Origin: Nocardioides sp.
Lineage (GTDB): Bacteria; Actinomycetota; Actinomycetes; Propionibacteriales; Nocardioidaceae
Reading direction: 5' to 3'
Assembly: GCA_030698375.1 (NCBI GenBank)
Contig: JAUYLL010000080.1
Location: 1 to 46,522, forward strand
DNA length: 46,522 nt
Part shown: piece by piece, positions 8,406 to 16,806 of the stretch
How positions within the stretch are numbered: position 1 is the stretch's first letter
How the letters are laid out: each line of letters opens with the position of its first letter
Program-made: the position numbers and the translations under genes
The notes under the pieces: generated by a model
What the model was told of the DNA's origin: nothing
The model's input: only the letters and a program-made list of their open reading frames with translations
Database searches by the model: none

Positions 8406-9290
8406 TCAGCGCAGGTGCTTGACCGCGGCGGCCGCGCGGGCGCCGTACCCGCCGCCGAACAGGCAGGCGTGCACGAGCAGCGGGAAGAGCTGGTGCAGCC
8501 CCACCCGGTCCTCCCAGCCCTCGGCCAGCGGCTGTTCGGCCTGGTAGGCGTCGAGGACCTGCTCGAGCTGGGGGAAGCCGAAGAGCGCCAGCATCGCGAG
8601 GTCGGTCTCGCGGTGGCCGGCGTACGCGGCGGGGTCGACGAGCCAGACCCGGCCGTCGGAGCCCCACACGGCGTTGCCGGACCACAGGTCGCCGTGCAGG
8701 CGGGCGGGCGGCTCCGCGGGACCGGCGCGGTCGACGATCACCCGGACCACGTCCTCGACCACGGCCGCGTCGGCCGGCTCGATGGCGTGCCGGTCGCGGG
8801 CGAGCTTGAGGTACGGCAGCACCCGACGGACGGCGTAGAACTCCGGCCAGGTGGGTGAGGTCCGCTGGGGGAGCGGCAGGGTGCCGATCCAGGTGTCGCG
8901 CTCGTCGGCCAGCCCGTACGCCGGCGCGCCCGCTGCGTGGGTGCGCGCGAGGCGGGTGCCGAAGCTCGCGGCGGCGTCGCTGGTGGGGCGTCCGGGCTCG
9001 ACCCAGCGCAGCACGAGGCAGTCCTGCTCGACGGCGAGGACCTCGGGCACGGCGGCGCCGTCGGCGTCAGTGCCGGGACCGGCCTCGGCGAGCCAGCGCA
9101 GGCCGCGGGCCTCGGCGTGGAAGAAGCCGTCCGGCGCGCCGGCACGGGTCTTCATCAGAGCGAGGGTGCCGTCGGAGAGCCGGAGCCGGGTCGAGGTGCA
9201 GATGTCGCCGCCGGCCACGGGGTTCGTGGAGACGACGGCGGCGTCGAGCAGCTGCTCGGCGCGTCGGGCGACGGCGGGCTGGCGGGCCAT
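8406..9290 (-). CDS. Fructosamine/ketosamine 3-kinase family protein
   Basis: A 294-residue kinase of the FN3K family, which phosphorylates sugars on glycated lysines so that the adduct breaks down. LHGDLWSGN at 198-206 holds the catalytic Asp201, and [18 protein letters not shown] (from 217) supplies the metal-binding Asp and the family tail. Bacterial members often prefer ribulosamines or erythrulosamines. ATG 9290 is preceded by a GGGGGAGA ribosome site. It lies 28 bases behind the LMW phosphatase on the same strand, the partner expected in a two-step protein deglycation route. Confidence 0.9.
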   Translation of the reverse strand: MARQPAVARRAEQLLDAAVVSTNPVAGGDICTSTRLRLSDGTLALMKTRAGAPDGFFHAEARGLRWLAEAGPGTDADGAAVPEVLAVEQDCLVLRWVEPGRPTSDAAASFGTRLARTHAAGAPAYGLADERDTWIGTLPLPQRTSPTWPEFYAVRRVLPYLKLARDRHAIEPADAAVVEDVVRVIVDRAGPAEPPARLHGDLWSGNAVWGSDGRVWLVDPAAYAGHRETDLAMLALFGFPQLEQVLDAYQAEQPLAEGWEDRVGLHQLFPLLVHACLFGGGYGARAAAAVKHLR

Positions 9291-9318
9291 GGTCTCCCCC
9301 TCCCAGGCAGTGACGGTC

Positions 9319-9831
9319 TCAGTCGAGCGTGCGGCGGATCTCCTCGGTCCAGGCCTCGGCGCCGTCCTCGATCATCGCGAGCACGTCGGCGAAGCCCTCG
9401 TCGCCACCGTAGTAGGGGTCCGGTACCTCGGCACCGTCCTGGCGGAACATCCGCACCCGGCCGACGGCCTGGGCGTCGTCGGTGACCATCGCCCGTACGC
9501 CGGCGTGGTTGCTCGCATCCATCGCCAGGACCAGGTCGGCGCGCTCGGTGCTGCCGTCGAACCACCCGTCGTCGATGTGCCGCGCGCGGTGGCGCGTGGC
9601 GTCGTACCCGGCGGCGGTGAGGGTGGCCGCAGCCCGCGGGTCCATCGGCTTGCCGACGTGCCACCCGGCGGTGCCCGCGCTGACCACGCGCACGCGGTCG
9701 GCCAGTCCTGCGGCGGCCAGCTTGTCCTCGAGGACGACATGGGCCATCGGCGAGCGGCAGATGTTGCCGAGGCAGACGAGGGCGACGGTGTAGAGGTCCG
9801 CGTCCCCGCGCCGCTCGTCGGACGCGCTCAC
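9319..9831 (-). CDS. Low-molecular-weight protein tyrosine phosphatase family protein
   Basis: A 170-residue phosphatase. The P-loop CLGNICRS gives the catalytic Cys20 and Arg26 of CX5R, and VPDPYYGG supplies the general acid Asp138. The GTG start at 9831 overlaps the stop of the upstream membrane gene as GTGA. The fructosamine kinase follows. Human LMW-PTP-A acts as a protein-ribulosamine-5-phosphatase, so here the enzyme may dephosphorylate glycation adducts ahead of the kinase rather than phosphotyrosine; this is inference from neighbourhood. Confidence 0.93.
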   Translation of the reverse strand: MSASDERRGDADLYTVALVCLGNICRSPMAHVVLEDKLAAAGLADRVRVVSAGTAGWHVGKPMDPRAAATLTAAGYDATRHRARHIDDGWFDGSTERADLVLAMDASNHAGVRAMVTDDAQAVGRVRMFRQDGAEVPDPYYGGDEGFADVLAMIEDGAEAWTEEIRRTLD

Positions 9832-10202
9832 TTGCCGTCGGGCAGGACGAGGTGAGCGAGCCAGCCCACCAGGGTGATGACGATCGCGCCGATGACGGCG
9901 GTGAGGAACCCGTCCACCGCGAAGCCCAGGCCGACCTGGCCGGCGATCCAGGAGGTGAGCATCAGCATCAGGGCGTTCACCACGAGCAGGAAGAGCCCGA
10001 GGGTGAGGATGATGAACGGCAGCGAGAGCACCTTGACCACCGGCGCGACGAACGAGTCGACGACGCCGAAGATGGCGGCGACGACCAGCAGCGTGATCAG
10101 CCGGTCGCTGTCGGTGTCGCCGGTGAGGGTGATGCCGTTGAGCAACCAGGTGGCGACGGCGAGGCCGAGGGCGCTGGCGATGACCTTGAGGAGGAAGTTC
10201 AC
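9828..10202 (-). CDS. Phage-holin-4/YvlD-like small membrane protein
   Basis: A 124-residue integral membrane protein with four hydrophobic segments (about 4-22, 33-52, 60-86 and 96-118). Its pattern, including WLLNGI near the start and IFGVVDSFVAPVVK, fits the PF04020 family. Despite the family name it is a chromosomal housekeeping protein of unknown role, and nothing phage-like surrounds it. It starts at GTG 10202, overlapping the gntR stop, and is coupled to the phosphatase by another GTGA. Confidence 0.85.
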   Translation of the reverse strand: MNFLLKVIASALGLAVATWLLNGITLTGDTDSDRLITLLVVAAIFGVVDSFVAPVVKVLSLPFIILTLGLFLLVVNALMLMLTSWIAGQVGLGFAVDGFLTAVIGAIVITLVGWLAHLVLPDGK

Positions 10203-10933
10203 GGACCCGATGGTGCCAGGTGCTCGGGGCCGGCGTCGCCTTCCGTGAGAGAGAGGGCCAGCAGCATCGACTCGGCGGCGTCCTCGAGGTGCTGGCGCAG
10301 CGCGGTCTCGCAGGCGTCGGTGTCGCCGGACTCCAGCAGCGCGACCAGCGCCTCGTGGTCCGCGACCTGGACGCCGGCGTCCCGGCGGATCCGGTCGACC
10401 TTCGAGAGCGCCAGCCGGATCTCGGCGTACACCGCGTCGGCGAGGCCGAGCATCCGGGGCGAGCCGGTGAGGGCCACGATGCTGCGGTGCAGGGCCAGGT
10501 GGGTGGCGGTCATCAGGCCCGGGTCGGCGCCCGGGTCCTCGGCGCCGCGGACCGCGGCGACGAACTCCTCGAGCGCGGTGCGCACCGCCCGGCGGGACGC
10601 CGCGTCGGCCCCGGCCCAGGCCCGGACCCCGGCGCTCTCGAGCACCACACGGGTGGCGACGACGTCGTGGACGGCCTCCGGGTCCAGCGCGGTGACGTGG
10701 ACGCCGCGGTTCGGCTCGCGGTGGGCCAGGCCCTCGGCGACGAGGACGCCGAGCGCCTCACGGACCGTGGAGCGGGAGACGCCGGTGGCCTCGACCAGCG
10801 CGTGCTCGCGCAGCGGCGTACCGGCCGGGATCTCCCCGGCGAAGAGGGCCCGGCGCAGCTCGGCGACGACGCGGTCCACCGTCGAGGAGGCGGCCGCGAG
10901 GTGCAGCGGGGGGAGGGGCGCGGAGTCCGGCAC
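10199..10933 (-). CDS. GntR/FadR-family transcriptional regulator
   Basis: A 244-residue regulator. Residues about 14-80 form the winged helix (VDRVVAELRRAL, LVEATGVSRSTVREAL). Residues about 90-235 form an all-helical FCD ligand domain with histidines in THLALHRSIV, DHEALV and QHLEDAAE suitable for metal binding. GTG 10933 is chosen because longer frames would run through the operator at 11002-11016. It is divergent from the dimethylargininase gene across that operator and heads the operon with the membrane protein, phosphatase and kinase. It probably represses the dimethylargininase gene and itself. Confidence 0.87.
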   Translation of the reverse strand: MPDSAPLPPLHLAAASSTVDRVVAELRRALFAGEIPAGTPLREHALVEATGVSRSTVREALGVLVAEGLAHREPNRGVHVTALDPEAVHDVVATRVVLESAGVRAWAGADAASRRAVRTALEEFVAAVRGAEDPGADPGLMTATHLALHRSIVALTGSPRMLGLADAVYAEIRLALSKVDRIRRDAGVQVADHEALVALLESGDTDACETALRQHLEDAAESMLLALSLTEGDAGPEHLAPSGP

Positions 10934-10939
10934 GCGTCT

Positions 10940-10946
10940 GATTGTC
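10940..10946 (-). promoter_or_regulatory. Half operator GATTGTC close to the gntR start
   Basis: GATTGTC repeats the left arm of the full palindrome at 11002-11016. It is followed by a diverged right arm (CGGCACC). It ends seven bases upstream of the gntR GTG and could be a weak autoregulatory half-site. Confidence 0.35.
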
Positions 10947-11001
10947 CGGCACCGGCTTGACCGGGGCCAGCGCTCCGCCGCACACTGGACGCCGACAGTC
11001 G

Positions 11002-11016
11002 GATTGTCTGACAATC
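11002..11016. promoter_or_regulatory. GntR-type operator, perfect palindrome GATTGTC-T-GACAATC
   Basis: Two 7-base arms flank a single base. The TTGTCTGACAA core resembles FadR-subfamily operators (TNGTNNNACNA). It overlaps GACAAT (11010-11015), a possible -10 for the dimethylargininase gene paired with TGGACG at about 10986-10991. Binding there would block that promoter. The adjacent gntR is the obvious candidate regulator. Confidence 0.65.
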
Positions 11017-11043
11017 AGTGACGAGCGACACAGGAGGGTGGCG

Positions 11044-11970
11044 ATGACGGGTCCCGGGCTGGCATGGGGGTGGCACTACGCGGCGGTGCGGCCGACGCAC
11101 TACCGCATCGACTACGCCATCAACCCCTTCATGAACCCCGCCGACCAGCCCCACCCCGACCGGGCGCTGGAGCAGTGGGAGGTCATGGTCGCCACCCTGC
11201 GCGCCCTGGGGGCCCGGGTCGACGTGCTCGAGCAGCGCGCCGACAGCCCCGACATGGTCTACGCGATGAACCTCGGGCTCGCCCTCGGTGCCGGTCCGGC
11301 CGGCCCGGCCCGCACCGTCCTCAGCCGGATGCGGTACGCCGAGCGGCGCCGTGAGCGGCTGGCCGCCGGGCCGTGGTTCGCCGACAACGGGTTCACGGTC
11401 GGTGACCTGCCGGGCGTGCTGGGTGAGGACCACGGGCCGGCCTTCGAGGCCGGCGACGCCTTCGCCTTCGGCGACGCGCTGGTCGTCGGCTACGGCCCGC
11501 GCACCGAGGAGTCGTCGCTCGGGCTGCTCGCCGAGGAACTCGACGCGCGGGTCCGCGGCCTGCGGATCACCCACCCGGGGATGTACCACCTCGACCTTGC
11601 CTTCTGCCCGCTCGACGAGCGGCGCGCGATCGTCTGCCCCGACGCCTTCGACGCCCCCTCGGCCGCAGCCGTGCTCGACCTCGTCCCCGAGGTGCTGGTG
11701 ATCGACGAGGCCGAGGCGATGACGTTCTGCGCGAACTCGGTGGTCCTCGGCGACACCATCGTCATGCCGGCCGCGCCGCCGAAGGTCCGCGCCCAGCTCG
11801 AGGAGTGGGGCTTCCGGGTCGTCCTCCTCGACCTCGGCGAGCTCCACAAGGGCGGCGGGTCCGTGCGCTGCCTGACCAACCCCCTCGACGTCGTCCCCGG
11901 CCGCGACCTCCCCCTCGTCCCCGGCGGCGAGCTGCTGCTCCCGGCCGACGAGGAGCAGCCCGCGGCCTAG
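11044..11970 (+). CDS. Dimethylargininase (DDAH)-like amidinotransferase-fold hydrolase
   Basis: A 308-residue enzyme of the guanidino-modifying superfamily that would hydrolyse N-methylated arginine to citrulline and a methylamine. The nucleophile is Cys276 in [12 protein letters not shown], the general base is His182 in [11 protein letters not shown], and the substrate-binding acidic loop is FEAGDAF (134-140) where relatives have EGGD. AGGAGG at 11032-11037 places ATG 11044 at ideal distance. It is divergent from gntR and followed after ten bases by an aminotransferase. Arginine deiminase-type activity is the main alternative. Confidence 0.85.
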   Translation: MTGPGLAWGWHYAAVRPTHYRIDYAINPFMNPADQPHPDRALEQWEVMVATLRALGARVDVLEQRADSPDMVYAMNLGLALGAGPAGPARTVLSRMRYAERRRERLAAGPWFADNGFTVGDLPGVLGEDHGPAFEAGDAFAFGDALVVGYGPRTEESSLGLLAEELDARVRGLRITHPGMYHLDLAFCPLDERRAIVCPDAFDAPSAAAVLDLVPEVLVIDEAEAMTFCANSVVLGDTIVMPAAPPKVRAQLEEWGFRVVLLDLGELHKGGGSVRCLTNPLDVVPGRDLPLVPGGELLLPADEEQPAA

Positions 11971-11980
11971 GGTGATCGTC

Positions 11981-13048
11981 ATGTCCGAGATCCCCGCCCC
12001 GCGCGCAGCGGTGACCGCGCTGCCGCCGTACGTCCCCGGCCGGCCGCCCACCCCGCGGCCCGGCGTGACGACGTACAAGCTGTCGTCGAACGAGAACCCC
12101 TACCCGCCGCTGCCGGGCGTCGTCGAGGCCGCGGCCGCCGCCGTCGCGCGGATGAACCGCTACCCCGACATGGCCTGCACCGACCTGTACGCCGCCCTCG
12201 CCGACCGGCTCGAGGTGCCGACCGAGAACCTCGCCGCCGGGACGGGGTCGGTCGCGGTGCTCTACCACCTGCTCCAGGCGTGGTGCCAGGACGGCGACGA
12301 CGTGGTCTTCGCCTGGCGGTCCTTCGAGGCCTACCCGATCGCGGTCACGGTGACCGGCGCGACGCCGGTGAAGGTGCCGGTGACCGACGACGGACGCCAC
12401 GACCTCGACGCCATGATGGCGGCGATCACCGACCGCACCCGCGTGGTCGTGCTGTGCACGCCGAACAACCCCACCGGTCCCGCGATCACCCACACCGAGG
12501 TCGCCGACTTCTGTGCTCGGGTGCCCGACCATGTCCTGGTCGTCGTCGACGAGGCCTACCGCGAGTTCGTCCGCAGCCCCGACCCCGTCGACGGCATGGC
12601 CCTGCACCGGGCGTTCCCGCGGGTCGTGGTGCTGCGCACCTTCGCCAAGGCCTACGGACTGGCCGGCTTTCGCGTCGGGTACGCCGTGGCACACCCCGAG
12701 GTCGCCGCCGCCGTCCGCGCCTGCGCCCTTCCCTTCGGGGTCTCCTCGGTCGCCCAGGCCGCCGCCATCGCCTCGCTGGACGCCGAGGCCGCCCTCCTCG
12801 AGCGCGTCGAGGAGCTCGTCGCCGAGCGCACCCGGATGCTCGCCGGCCTGCGCGAGCAGGGCTGGACCGTCCCCGACGCGCAGGGGAACTTCGTCTGGCT
12901 CGGGGTGGGGGATCGCACCGCCGACCTCGCCGCCGCCGCCGAGGCCGCGGGCGTCGTCGTACGCCCCTTCGCCGGCGAGGGCATCCGGGTCAGCATCGGC
13001 GAGCCCGAGGCGACCACCCGCTTCCTCGAGGTGGCTGCCAGAAACTGA
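11981..13048 (+). CDS. Histidinol-phosphate/aromatic aminotransferase (HisC/Pat-like)
   Basis: A 355-residue fold-type I PLP enzyme. [15 protein letters not shown] (33-47) is the N-terminal signature, PNNPTG (161-166) and DEAY (190-193) contact the cofactor, Lys223 in [14 protein letters not shown] forms the Schiff base, and Arg231 binds the substrate carboxylate. No other histidine genes are nearby and the [10 protein letters not shown] form is common in Pat, so an aromatic amino acid aminotransferase is at least as likely as HisC. ATG 11981 is preferred; GTG 11972 in the same frame would add three residues. It probably shares a transcript with the dimethylargininase gene. Confidence 0.88.
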   Translation: MSEIPAPRAAVTALPPYVPGRPPTPRPGVTTYKLSSNENPYPPLPGVVEAAAAAVARMNRYPDMACTDLYAALADRLEVPTENLAAGTGSVAVLYHLLQAWCQDGDDVVFAWRSFEAYPIAVTVTGATPVKVPVTDDGRHDLDAMMAAITDRTRVVVLCTPNNPTGPAITHTEVADFCARVPDHVLVVVDEAYREFVRSPDPVDGMALHRAFPRVVVLRTFAKAYGLAGFRVGYAVAHPEVAAAVRACALPFGVSSVAQAAAIASLDAEAALLERVEELVAERTRMLAGLREQGWTVPDAQGNFVWLGVGDRTADLAAAAEAAGVVVRPFAGEGIRVSIGEPEATTRFLEVAARN

Positions 13049-13111
13049 TTCGCGGGGTGTCGGAGGCGGGTCGTACCCTCCTTGCACACACCAGCGAGGA
13101 GACAGCGACTC

Positions 13112-14935
13112 ATGTCGGCCACGGCTCACCAGCCCACCCGCCCTGACTCGCAGCACCACACCGAGCCTGACCCGCACCGGCCACCGCCGGCGAGCGCACG
13201 GGCACTGTGGCGACTGCGTGCCTACGTGCGCCCGCACGCAGCGGTGATGATCGCCAGCCTCTTCGCGGCGGTCATCGCGATCGGGCTGTCGCTGACCATC
13301 CCGCTGGTGATCCGCGAGCTGATCGACGGGCCGATCGCCGACGGCGACCGTGGCACCCTGCTGGTTCTCGGGCTGCTCGCGATCGGCCTCGGCGTGCTCG
13401 AGGCGCTCTTCATCTGGTTCCGCCGCTGGGTGCAGTCCGCCGCGATCTTCGACATCGAGAGCGCGCTGCGCCGCGACCTCTACGCGCGGCTCCAGGAGCT
13501 GCCAATGGCCTTCCACGCCAAGTGGCAGTCCGGGCAGCTGCTCTCGCGCGTGACCACCGACCTCACCGCCATCCGGATGTTCGCCGGGTTCGGTGCGATC
13601 TTCCTGGTCGTCAACATCCTCCAGCTGATCACGGTCACCGCGCTGCTGCTGCACATGTACTGGCCGCTCGGCCTGGTGGTCGCGGCCAGCGCGGTGCCGA
13701 TCGTGTGGCTCTCGATGCGCTTCGAGAAGGCCTACACCGTCGTCACCCGCCGGGTGCAGGACGAGCAGGGCGACCTCGCCACACTCGTCGAGGAGGCCTC
13801 GGTCGGCTACCGGGTGATCCGGTCCTTCGGTCGCGCCGGGTACGCCGCCGACGGGTTCGACCGCGCGGCGGACGCCCTCTACCGGACGTCGCTGGAGAAG
13901 GTCCGCATCTCGGCGCGCTTCTGGTCGTTCCTCGGTGTGGTCCCGAACCTCGCCGTGGTCGTCGTGCTCCTGCTCGGGGCGCGGGCGGTCGGCGAGGGCG
14001 AGCTCACCTTCGGCACCCTCGTCGCCTTCATCACTCTGATGCTGTCGCTGGTGTGGCCGGTGACGGTTCTGGGCGTCATCCTCGCGATGGCCCAGGAGGC
14101 GATGACCGCCTCGGCGCGCGTCTTCGAGATCTTCGACACCGAGCCCGCCATCGTCGGCGGCGTCCGCGAGGTCGCCGACCCGCGCGGCCACCTCCGCTTC
14201 GAGGGCGTCGAGTTCCGCTTCCCCGACCAGGACCCCGACGAGCCGTCGATCCTGCGTGGCCTCGACCTCGACGTCGTCCCGGGGGAGACGGTCGCGGTCG
14301 TCGGGGCCACCGGCTCCGGCAAGACCGCGCTCACCGCCCTGGTCCCGCGCCTGTACGACGTCACCTCGGGTCGGGTGACCATCGACGGTGTCGACGTCCG
14401 CGACCTGACCCTCCCGCACCTGCGGTCCCTGGTCGCCACGGCCTTCGAGGAGCCGGTGCTGTTCTCGATGAGTGCGCGGGAGAACATCGCGCTGGGCCGG
14501 CCCGACGCGACCGACACCGAGGTCGCCGAGGCGATCGACGTCGCCCAGGCCGGCTTCGTCCACGACCTGCCCTTCGGGCTCGACACCCGCATCGGTGAGC
14601 AGGGGATGAGCCTCTCGGGCGGCCAGCGCCAGCGGCTCGCCCTGGCCCGCGCGGTGCTCGCGCAGCCCAAGGTCCTGGTCCTCGACGACACCCTCTCCGC
14701 GCTCGACGTGCACACCGAGGCGCTGGTCGAGGAGGCGCTGCGCCGGGTGCTGTCCGACACCACCGCGGTGATCGTCGCCCACCGCGCCTCCACCGTCCTG
14801 CTCGCCGACAAGGTCGCGCTCCTCCAGGACGGCCGGATCACCCACGTCGGCCAGCACCGCGACCTGCTGGCCCACGTGCCGGCGTACCGCGCGCTGCTGA
14901 CCTCGGAGGACTCGCTGGCCGGAGCCTCCTCATGA
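13112..14935 (+). CDS. ABC exporter half-transporter, degenerate-site subunit
   Basis: A 607-residue TMD-NBD protein with six membrane segments between about 44 and 335. The NBD has Walker A GATGSGKT (398-405), signature LSGGQ (501-505) and switch His557. Two active-site positions are altered: the Q-loop residue is Glu446 (AFEEP) and the catalytic Glu after Walker B is Asp526 (VLDDT). Such changes typify the degenerate half of heterodimeric exporters. GAGGAG precedes the start by 11 bases; TACCCT at 13074 may be its -10. The stop overlaps the partner gene start as ATGA. The substrate is unknown; multidrug or lipid export is usual. Confidence 0.92.
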   Translation: MSATAHQPTRPDSQHHTEPDPHRPPPASARALWRLRAYVRPHAAVMIASLFAAVIAIGLSLTIPLVIRELIDGPIADGDRGTLLVLGLLAIGLGVLEALFIWFRRWVQSAAIFDIESALRRDLYARLQELPMAFHAKWQSGQLLSRVTTDLTAIRMFAGFGAIFLVVNILQLITVTALLLHMYWPLGLVVAASAVPIVWLSMRFEKAYTVVTRRVQDEQGDLATLVEEASVGYRVIRSFGRAGYAADGFDRAADALYRTSLEKVRISARFWSFLGVVPNLAVVVVLLLGARAVGEGELTFGTLVAFITLMLSLVWPVTVLGVILAMAQEAMTASARVFEIFDTEPAIVGGVREVADPRGHLRFEGVEFRFPDQDPDEPSILRGLDLDVVPGETVAVVGATGSGKTALTALVPRLYDVTSGRVTIDGVDVRDLTLPHLRSLVATAFEEPVLFSMSARENIALGRPDATDTEVAEAIDVAQAGFVHDLPFGLDTRIGEQGMSLSGGQRQRLALARAVLAQPKVLVLDDTLSALDVHTEALVEEALRRVLSDTTAVIVAHRASTVLLADKVALLQDGRITHVGQHRDLLAHVPAYRALLTSEDSLAGASS

Positions 14936-16758
14936 GCGCCCCCACGACCGACTGGCGCGGTCGCGTCGAGGGCGAGGAGGTCGACCAGGTGACCGCCGGT
15001 CGCCTGGCGCGGGAGTCCCGGGCGCTGCTCGGCGACCTGCTGCGCCCCTACCGCAGCCTGCTGTGGCTCGTCCTGGCGATCGTCGTCATCGAGAACGCGG
15101 CCCGGCTGGCCATCCCGTACCTCGTCAAGGTCGGCATCGACTCCGGCATCCCGCCGATTCGGGAGACCGGCGACGCCGGGGTCCTCAACGCCGTGGTGGC
15201 CGCGGTCCTCGTGGCGACGATCCTCCAGGCGGTCACCCGCCAGATGTTCCTGCGGATGTCCGGGCGGATCGGCCAGGGCGTGCTGCTGGAGCTGCGGCGG
15301 CGCACGTTCCGCCACTTCGGCAGCCTCAGCCCCGCCTTCCACGACGAGTACACCTCCGGCCGGGCGATCTCGCGCCAGACCTCCGACATGGACACGATCA
15401 ACGAGATGCTCGAGACCGGCTTCGACGGCCTGGTCTCCGCAGTCCTCACCTTGATCGGCACCACGGTGCTCCTGCTCGTCCTCGACGTGCAGCTCGGCCT
15501 GGTCGCCCTGCTCTGCCTGCCGTTCCTGGCCCTGCTGACGAACTGGTTCCGACTCGCGTCCTCGCGGGCCTACCGCCGTACCCGCGAGACCATCGCCGGC
15601 GTCATCGTGCAGTTCGTCGAGACCATGGGTGGCGTCCGCGCGGTCCAGGCGTTCCGTCGCGAGCGCCGCAACGCCGAGCTCTTCGCCGAGCTGAACGACG
15701 ACAACCGCGCGGCCAACCTCAAGGCGTTCCGGCTGATCGTCTGGTTCATGCCGGGCATCAAGCTCATCGGCAACCTCACCATCGGCGTGGTGCTGCTGTA
15801 CGGCGGCTACCTCGCGCTCGAGGGCGAGGTCACCGTCGGCGTGCTCGCGGCGTTCCTGCTCTACCTGCGGCAGTTCTTCGAGCCGATGATGGAGATCTCG
15901 CAGTTCTACAACACGTTCCAGAGCGCCTCGGCGGCCCTGGAGAAAATCTCCGGCGTGCTGGCCGAGGAGCCCGAGGTGGCCGAGCCCGACGACCCGGTCG
16001 GCCTCGGGCGGGAGCGCACCCCCGGAGAGCTGGGTCTCGAGGGCGTGCAGTTCGCCTACGTCGACGGCGCCCCGGTCCTGCCGGGCCTCGATCTCACTGT
16101 CCCTGCCGGGCAGACCGTGGCCCTGGTCGGCACGACGGGCGCCGGCAAGACGACGATCGCCAAGCTGCTCGCGCGCTTCTACGACCCATCGGCCGGGCGG
16201 GTGGTGCTCGACGGGGTCGACCTGCGTGACCTGCGCGAGCACGACCTGCGCCGCTCGGTGGTGATGGTGACCCAGGAGAACTACCTGTTTTCCGGCACCA
16301 TCTCCGACAACATCCGCTTCGGCCGGCCCGACGCCCGGGGCGAGGAGGTCGAGGCCGCGGCCCGCGCCGTCGGGGCCGACGGGTTCATCCGCGCCCTCCC
16401 CGAGGGCTACGCCACCCGCGTCGCCAACCAGGGAGGTCGGCTCTCGGCCGGCCAACGCCAGCTGGTCGCCTTCGCCCGCGCCTTCCTGGCCGACCCGGCG
16501 GTGCTCATCCTCGACGAGGCGACCTCGTCGCTCGACATCCCCTCGGAGCGGCTGGTGCAGCAGGCCTTGCGTACCGTCCTCGCGGGCCGGACGTCCGTGA
16601 TCATCGCCCACCGGCTCTCCACCGTGGAGATCGCCGACCGGGTGCTGGTCCTCGAGCATGGCCGCGTCGTCGAGGACGGCACACCGGCCGACCTGGTCGC
16701 CGCCGACGACGGCCGGTACGCCGACCTGCACCGGGCCTGGCTGGACTCCCTCGCCTGA
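14932..16758 (+). CDS. ABC exporter half-transporter, canonical-site subunit
   Basis: A 608-residue TMD-NBD partner, translationally coupled to the previous gene. Six membrane segments lie between about 42 and 320. The NBD has Walker A GTTGAGKT (400-407), Q-loop Gln448, catalytic Glu529 in LILDEAT and a switch His in IIAHR. Its own signature is LSAGQ (504-508) instead of LSGGQ. That altered signature would face the degenerate Walker site of the partner, while this subunit's intact Walker site faces the partner's canonical LSGGQ. The pair should therefore hydrolyse ATP mainly at one site. Confidence 0.93.
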   Translation: MSAPTTDWRGRVEGEEVDQVTAGRLARESRALLGDLLRPYRSLLWLVLAIVVIENAARLAIPYLVKVGIDSGIPPIRETGDAGVLNAVVAAVLVATILQAVTRQMFLRMSGRIGQGVLLELRRRTFRHFGSLSPAFHDEYTSGRAISRQTSDMDTINEMLETGFDGLVSAVLTLIGTTVLLLVLDVQLGLVALLCLPFLALLTNWFRLASSRAYRRTRETIAGVIVQFVETMGGVRAVQAFRRERRNAELFAELNDDNRAANLKAFRLIVWFMPGIKLIGNLTIGVVLLYGGYLALEGEVTVGVLAAFLLYLRQFFEPMMEISQFYNTFQSASAALEKISGVLAEEPEVAEPDDPVGLGRERTPGELGLEGVQFAYVDGAPVLPGLDLTVPAGQTVALVGTTGAGKTTIAKLLARFYDPSAGRVVLDGVDLRDLREHDLRRSVVMVTQENYLFSGTISDNIRFGRPDARGEEVEAAARAVGADGFIRALPEGYATRVANQGGRLSAGQRQLVAFARAFLADPAVLILDEATSSLDIPSERLVQQALRTVLAGRTSVIIAHRLSTVEIADRVLVLEHGRVVEDGTPADLVAADDGRYADLHRAWLDSLA

Positions 16759-16771
16759 GTGGGACCTCCGT

Positions 16772-16800
16772 TTGGACTCCACCCCCGAGTCGGCGATAGT
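16772..16800 (+). promoter_or_regulatory. Promoter TTGGAC-N17-GATAGT of the GST gene (leaderless)
   Basis: TTGGAC (16772-16777) and GATAGT (16795-16800) are separated by exactly 17 bases. The GTG start of the next gene is six bases after the -10 with no ribosome site between. This predicts a leaderless message. Confidence 0.65.
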
Positions 16801-16806
16801 TGAAGA

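Noticed and set aside
9828-10202. Possible prophage remnant because of the phage-holin family name
   Set aside because: PF04020 proteins are common chromosomal membrane proteins. No integrase, capsid or lysis genes surround it.
10934-11014. N-terminal extension of the GntR regulator
   Set aside because: It would start with TTG inside the palindromic operator and add residues before the normal helix-turn-helix start.
11981-13048. Member of a histidine biosynthesis operon
   Set aside because: No other his gene is in the window, and the neighbour is a dimethylargininase. The gene may be Pat rather than HisC.
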